Shown here piece by piece: positions 61,812 through 64,000 of a DNA stretch of 64,000 nucleotides; the stretch's first letter is position 1, and each line of letters begins with the position of its first letter. Below the pieces are notes generated by a model. It was not told the DNA's origin. It saw nothing but the letters and a program-made list of their open reading frames with translations, and did not search any database. This DNA comes from JBAZGG01 sp041653015. GTDB lineage: Bacteria > Bacillota_I > Bacilli_A > RFN20 > CAG-826. The position numbers and the translations under genes are program-made. The DNA is taken from NCBI GenBank assembly GCA_041653015.1, contig JBAZGG010000001.1, positions 62,001-126,000 of the forward strand. Reading direction: 5' to 3'.

Positions 61812-63542
61812 TTATTTATGTATCATTCGCTTTTTAATTACTAAAAATGACGCAATTCCACCGCCAATAAGAATGACGCCTCCAATGATTGACAAAGAAA
61901 CGATCAATGGGATATTAATCGGGCGAGATTCGCTTATGGTGATCACACAAGTGGCGATGAATCCACCGTCTTTTGTTGTTGCTGTTATTGTCGCGCTACC
62001 CGCTTTTAGTCCGGTTGTAATTCCGTATTCATCAATTGATACGATGCTCGTATCGCTACTTGACCACAAAATTCGTTTGTTTGAAGCGTTTTCTGGCATG
62101 ATTACGGCTTCAATTTTCATTGATTCATTTAAATATGAATCGACATTTGATGCATTGATATTTATCCCTGTCACATGAATAATGGTGCCTATTGAAATTC
62201 CATTTACAATGGCTGTTTTTCCTTTATAGTTGCATGTGACAAAGGTGGTTCCTTCAGTCAATGGGTTTGGGTCCCAAGAGCATTTAGATACTTCAATTTC
62301 ACTCATTGTTTCATCATCGTAATGGCCTATGACATTTAATCCGCTGGGATCAAACGATTGTCCTTGTTCATAGACGACTTGATCTGGAGTCCCCTCGATA
62401 GAAATACTTTCAAGAACGGTATCCTTTTCAACTCTTAGTAAAAATGATGATGATTTGCTTGTATCTGATGTCAAGGTTGCTTTAATCGTCGTATTGCCTG
62501 CAACATTTTTTGATGAGACTGTTCCAGATGATACCGTCGCAACTGATTCATTGCTGCTAGACCACGCGACAGCATTTGTTTCGATATTGCTCAAATAGGC
62601 TTTCACATTTAATGTTGAATTAGTTTTTATTGTCATTTCATCACTGACGCTCACGTACGATGAGCCATTTTGGTATTTTAAAGATAGTCCAGAGTACGAG
62701 TTGCATACACTTCTTGTTCCTTCGCTGACATTTGACCATATTTTGCATGCGTATTCAGGATGATCAATGAATGGATTCCGGTTTCCTTGGATAACGCTAC
62801 CGCTCACAACCGTGTTAGCAATAGCCTCGTTTCTCGTCATTTCAGTATTTGATATGGGATTCTCCAGATTCCATTTCAATAGATCAGAGAGTTTTCCCAT
62901 CGTTTTAGAATAGGCGCTTCCTTGCGAGCTACTTTTTGTATTCAAATTATCGACAAGATCTAAATTTGTGTTGGCGATCATGCAATAAAAAATAATTCTT
63001 GCGGCTTGACCTCGATATTGAACGGGCCAACTCGAATTGTATGTGCGTGGATCCCAACCTTCATTATCGTTTTGACCATTTCCATTCACCTTATATCCTT
63101 CAGCGTAATAGGAGTTTCCGCGCGCGCTATTATCACTATTAGATGTTGGCCTTACCATGTGAATATCAGAATCTACTGTGCTTCCTCCACGCGATTTAGG
63201 CCAGACGTGTTCTTTGTTCATTTGACTCGATGAATAGCCAATCCCAGAATAGAAACCTAAAATTTTACTAGAGTTGCTCGGATCTGGATCTGTATATGGA
63301 TAATAAGTAAACATTTGCTTATAACCAACAGTCCGCTGTCTTTTGCTCGAGTTAAGAGTATTTAATGCGCTTCTTAATGAACTACCAGTAAGAGTGTCAG
63401 CAATCCCATCATAATATGTTCCTTCTGATGCGTTTGTTGACGTTTCAACGCTATCGCTAAAATAATGAGAAAATGAGACCAGTCCAACTGTGGACAGGGC
63501 ACTTAATAAAATAACGGATAAGAGAACTTGTTTTATTTTCAT
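61812..63542 (-). CDS. Membrane-anchored endonuclease I with Ig-like domains
   Basis: A 576-aa surface nuclease. A signal peptide (about 5-30) precedes an endonuclease I domain (about 40-290) with NKEHVWPKSRGG and HMVRPTSNSDNSARGN, the His-metal nuclease core. Two Ig-like regions follow, including a Big_2 domain near 455-540 (VTGININASN, TTKDGGFIATC), then a bacterial Ig-3-like part near 375-450. A C-terminal helix and basic tail (KKRMIHK) anchor it. It would degrade external DNA for nutrients or shorten DNA for uptake. A weak AAAGA precedes the ATG. It is downstream of yolD on the same strand, 23 nt away. Confidence 0.9.
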   Translation of the reverse strand: MKIKQVLLSVILLSALSTVGLVSFSHYFSDSVETSTNASEGTYYDGIADTLTGSSLRSALNTLNSSKRQRTVGYKQMFTYYPYTDPDPSNSSKILGFYSGIGYSSSQMNKEHVWPKSRGGSTVDSDIHMVRPTSNSDNSARGNSYYAEGYKVNGNGQNDNEGWDPRTYNSSWPVQYRGQAARIIFYCMIANTNLDLVDNLNTKSSSQGSAYSKTMGKLSDLLKWNLENPISNTEMTRNEAIANTVVSGSVIQGNRNPFIDHPEYACKIWSNVSEGTRSVCNSYSGLSLKYQNGSSYVSVSDEMTIKTNSTLNVKAYLSNIETNAVAWSSSNESVATVSSGTVSSKNVAGNTTIKATLTSDTSKSSSFLLRVEKDTVLESISIEGTPDQVVYEQGQSFDPSGLNVIGHYDDETMSEIEVSKCSWDPNPLTEGTTFVTCNYKGKTAIVNGISIGTIIHVTGININASNVDSYLNESMKIEAVIMPENASNKRILWSSSDTSIVSIDEYGITTGLKAGSATITATTKDGGFIATCVITISESRPINIPLIVSLSIIGGVILIGGGIASFLVIKKRMIHK

Positions 63543-63565
63543 TCTTTAATATTATTCTTTATCTT

Positions 63566-63868
63566 TCAATTTATATCAAGTATGTCGATAAAATTAATGC
63601 GCAATCCATTGCTTGTCTCGATCTTTTTGTCATGTATATCAATGGTGAATGATGTCAAAATTTCGTCAATGTATCCATCATGGAAATATTTAATAGTCAC
63701 GACCTCATTTGAGTAATTTATAAACACAAGATTGATTTTGTCTATGGCATCTTGACTAATTTGTGGTCTCTCCTGGCTTTTCCTCTTATTCGTCATTTTG
63801 GCAAGTTCAGATTTTTGCTCATTTAATGATACGAATGGTGCCCATTTTTTCATACCGCGATCGCTCAT
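63566..63868 (-). CDS. YolD-like protein
   Basis: A small protein of 100 aa with the YolD-family opening DRGMKKWAPFVSLNEQ (family form DRGMIKWAPF) and a C-terminal segment ending FIDILDIN. YolD-like genes commonly sit next to Y-family polymerases of the UvrX type and are of unknown function. Here the ATG overlaps the polymerase stop as ATGA, so the two are translationally coupled. GGGGGA about 10 nt before the ATG is the ribosome-binding site. Confidence 0.85.
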   Translation of the reverse strand: MSDRGMKKWAPFVSLNEQKSELAKMTNKRKSQERPQISQDAIDKINLVFINYSNEVVTIKYFHDGYIDEILTSFTIDIHDKKIETSNGLRINFIDILDIN

Positions 63869-64000
63869 TTTCTGTGTCCCCCAATTTGATTATTTCTTGT
63901 TTTTATCGTTGATTCCTTGCTCAAAGAAGAAGTGCGCAAAACTGTATTTTTGCCATACAAGAGCTGGATTTTATCCAATGTCTCTCTTAAACTATGTCTT
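63865..64000 (-). CDS. Y-family DNA polymerase (UvrX/ImuB-like), C-terminal fragment at the window edge
   Basis: Only the last 44 codons are in the window. They read LDKIQLLYGKNTVLRTSS, then ESTIKTRNNQIGGHRK and a TGA stop at 63865-63867. This is the characteristic end of Bacillota Y-family polymerases, where a KIxxxYGKN helix is followed by an RNNxIGGH tail. These enzymes do translesion DNA synthesis. The identification rests on this short tail and on the adjacent yolD, so the subtype is uncertain. The catalytic domains lie outside the window. Confidence 0.8.
   Translation of the reverse strand, partial: RHSLRETLDKIQLLYGKNTVLRTSSLSKESTIKTRNNQIGGHRK

Noticed and set aside
1..64000. tRNA, rRNA, insertion sequence, prophage or toxin-antitoxin genes
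   Set aside because: I looked for T-loop GTTCGANTC with cloverleaf partners, transposase motifs and terminal repeats; the only T-loop hit is the tmRNA, and no transposase-like or phage structural protein is present.

Overview
This 64 kb window is an AT-rich, gene-dense stretch of a Bacillota chromosome, probably an uncultured member of the class Bacilli near the Erysipelotrichales/RF39/Acholeplasma-like lineages. This rests on gene content and protein style, not on any search. TGA serves as a stop in many genes and prfB is present with its frameshift site, so the code is the standard one rather than the Mycoplasma code. No tRNA or rRNA genes, CRISPR arrays, insertion sequences or prophage were seen. 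The only RNA gene recognised is tmRNA (ssrA). No gene-free stretch exceeds about 200 bp.

Layout. 1-8 kb: a DEAD-box helicase cut by the left edge, a small repeat-bearing lipoprotein, then a core run gdpP-rplI-dnaB-(MBL fold)-rlmH, a set usually found near oriC in this phylum. 8-19.8 kb: accessory genes, including a HAD phosphatase, a nucleoside hydrolase/ribokinase salvage pair, a stand-alone Ugd-like NAD domain, membrane proteins, ssrA, an acyltransferase with a zinc ribbon, a lipoprotein and a large surface M6-like metalloprotease. 19.8-31 kb: a two-gene 2-hydroxyacyl-CoA dehydratase activase system, an alpha/beta hydrolase homologue lacking the serine nucleophile, and a two-gene arginine-to-putrescine operon in which arginine decarboxylase and agmatine deiminase are fused. 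A lipoprotein 5'-nucleotidase, a patatin phospholipase and an RluA-type pseudouridine synthase follow. 32-37.5 kb: a DUF1538 membrane protein with two P-II-like proteins, then a YfhO-like membrane protein.

37.5-43.4 kb (minus strand): the replication/repair operon dnaX-ybaB-recR-tmk-holB-yaaT-rsmI. 43.5-58 kb (plus strand): prfA-prmC-tsaC-rpiB, comFA-comFC, secA-prfB-yitT-like-uvrB, secG, folD with a ThyX-like protein, and an M29 aminopeptidase. 58-64 kb (minus strand): glnA, an ECF sigma factor with its probable membrane anti-sigma, a membrane-anchored endonuclease I with Ig-like domains, yolD, and the last codons of a Y-family DNA polymerase entering from the right edge.

The observations I rate highest are: the decarboxylase/deiminase fusion coupled to N-carbamoylputrescine amidase; a zero-frame A AAA AAG heptamer in dnaX with a -1 stop two codons later, as in the E. 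coli tau/gamma switch; a ThyX-fold protein without the canonical ThyX signature, coupled to folD; the DUF1538 protein with two P-II-like partners; and several promoters whose -10 box lies 6-7 nt before the start codon, implying leaderless mRNAs.
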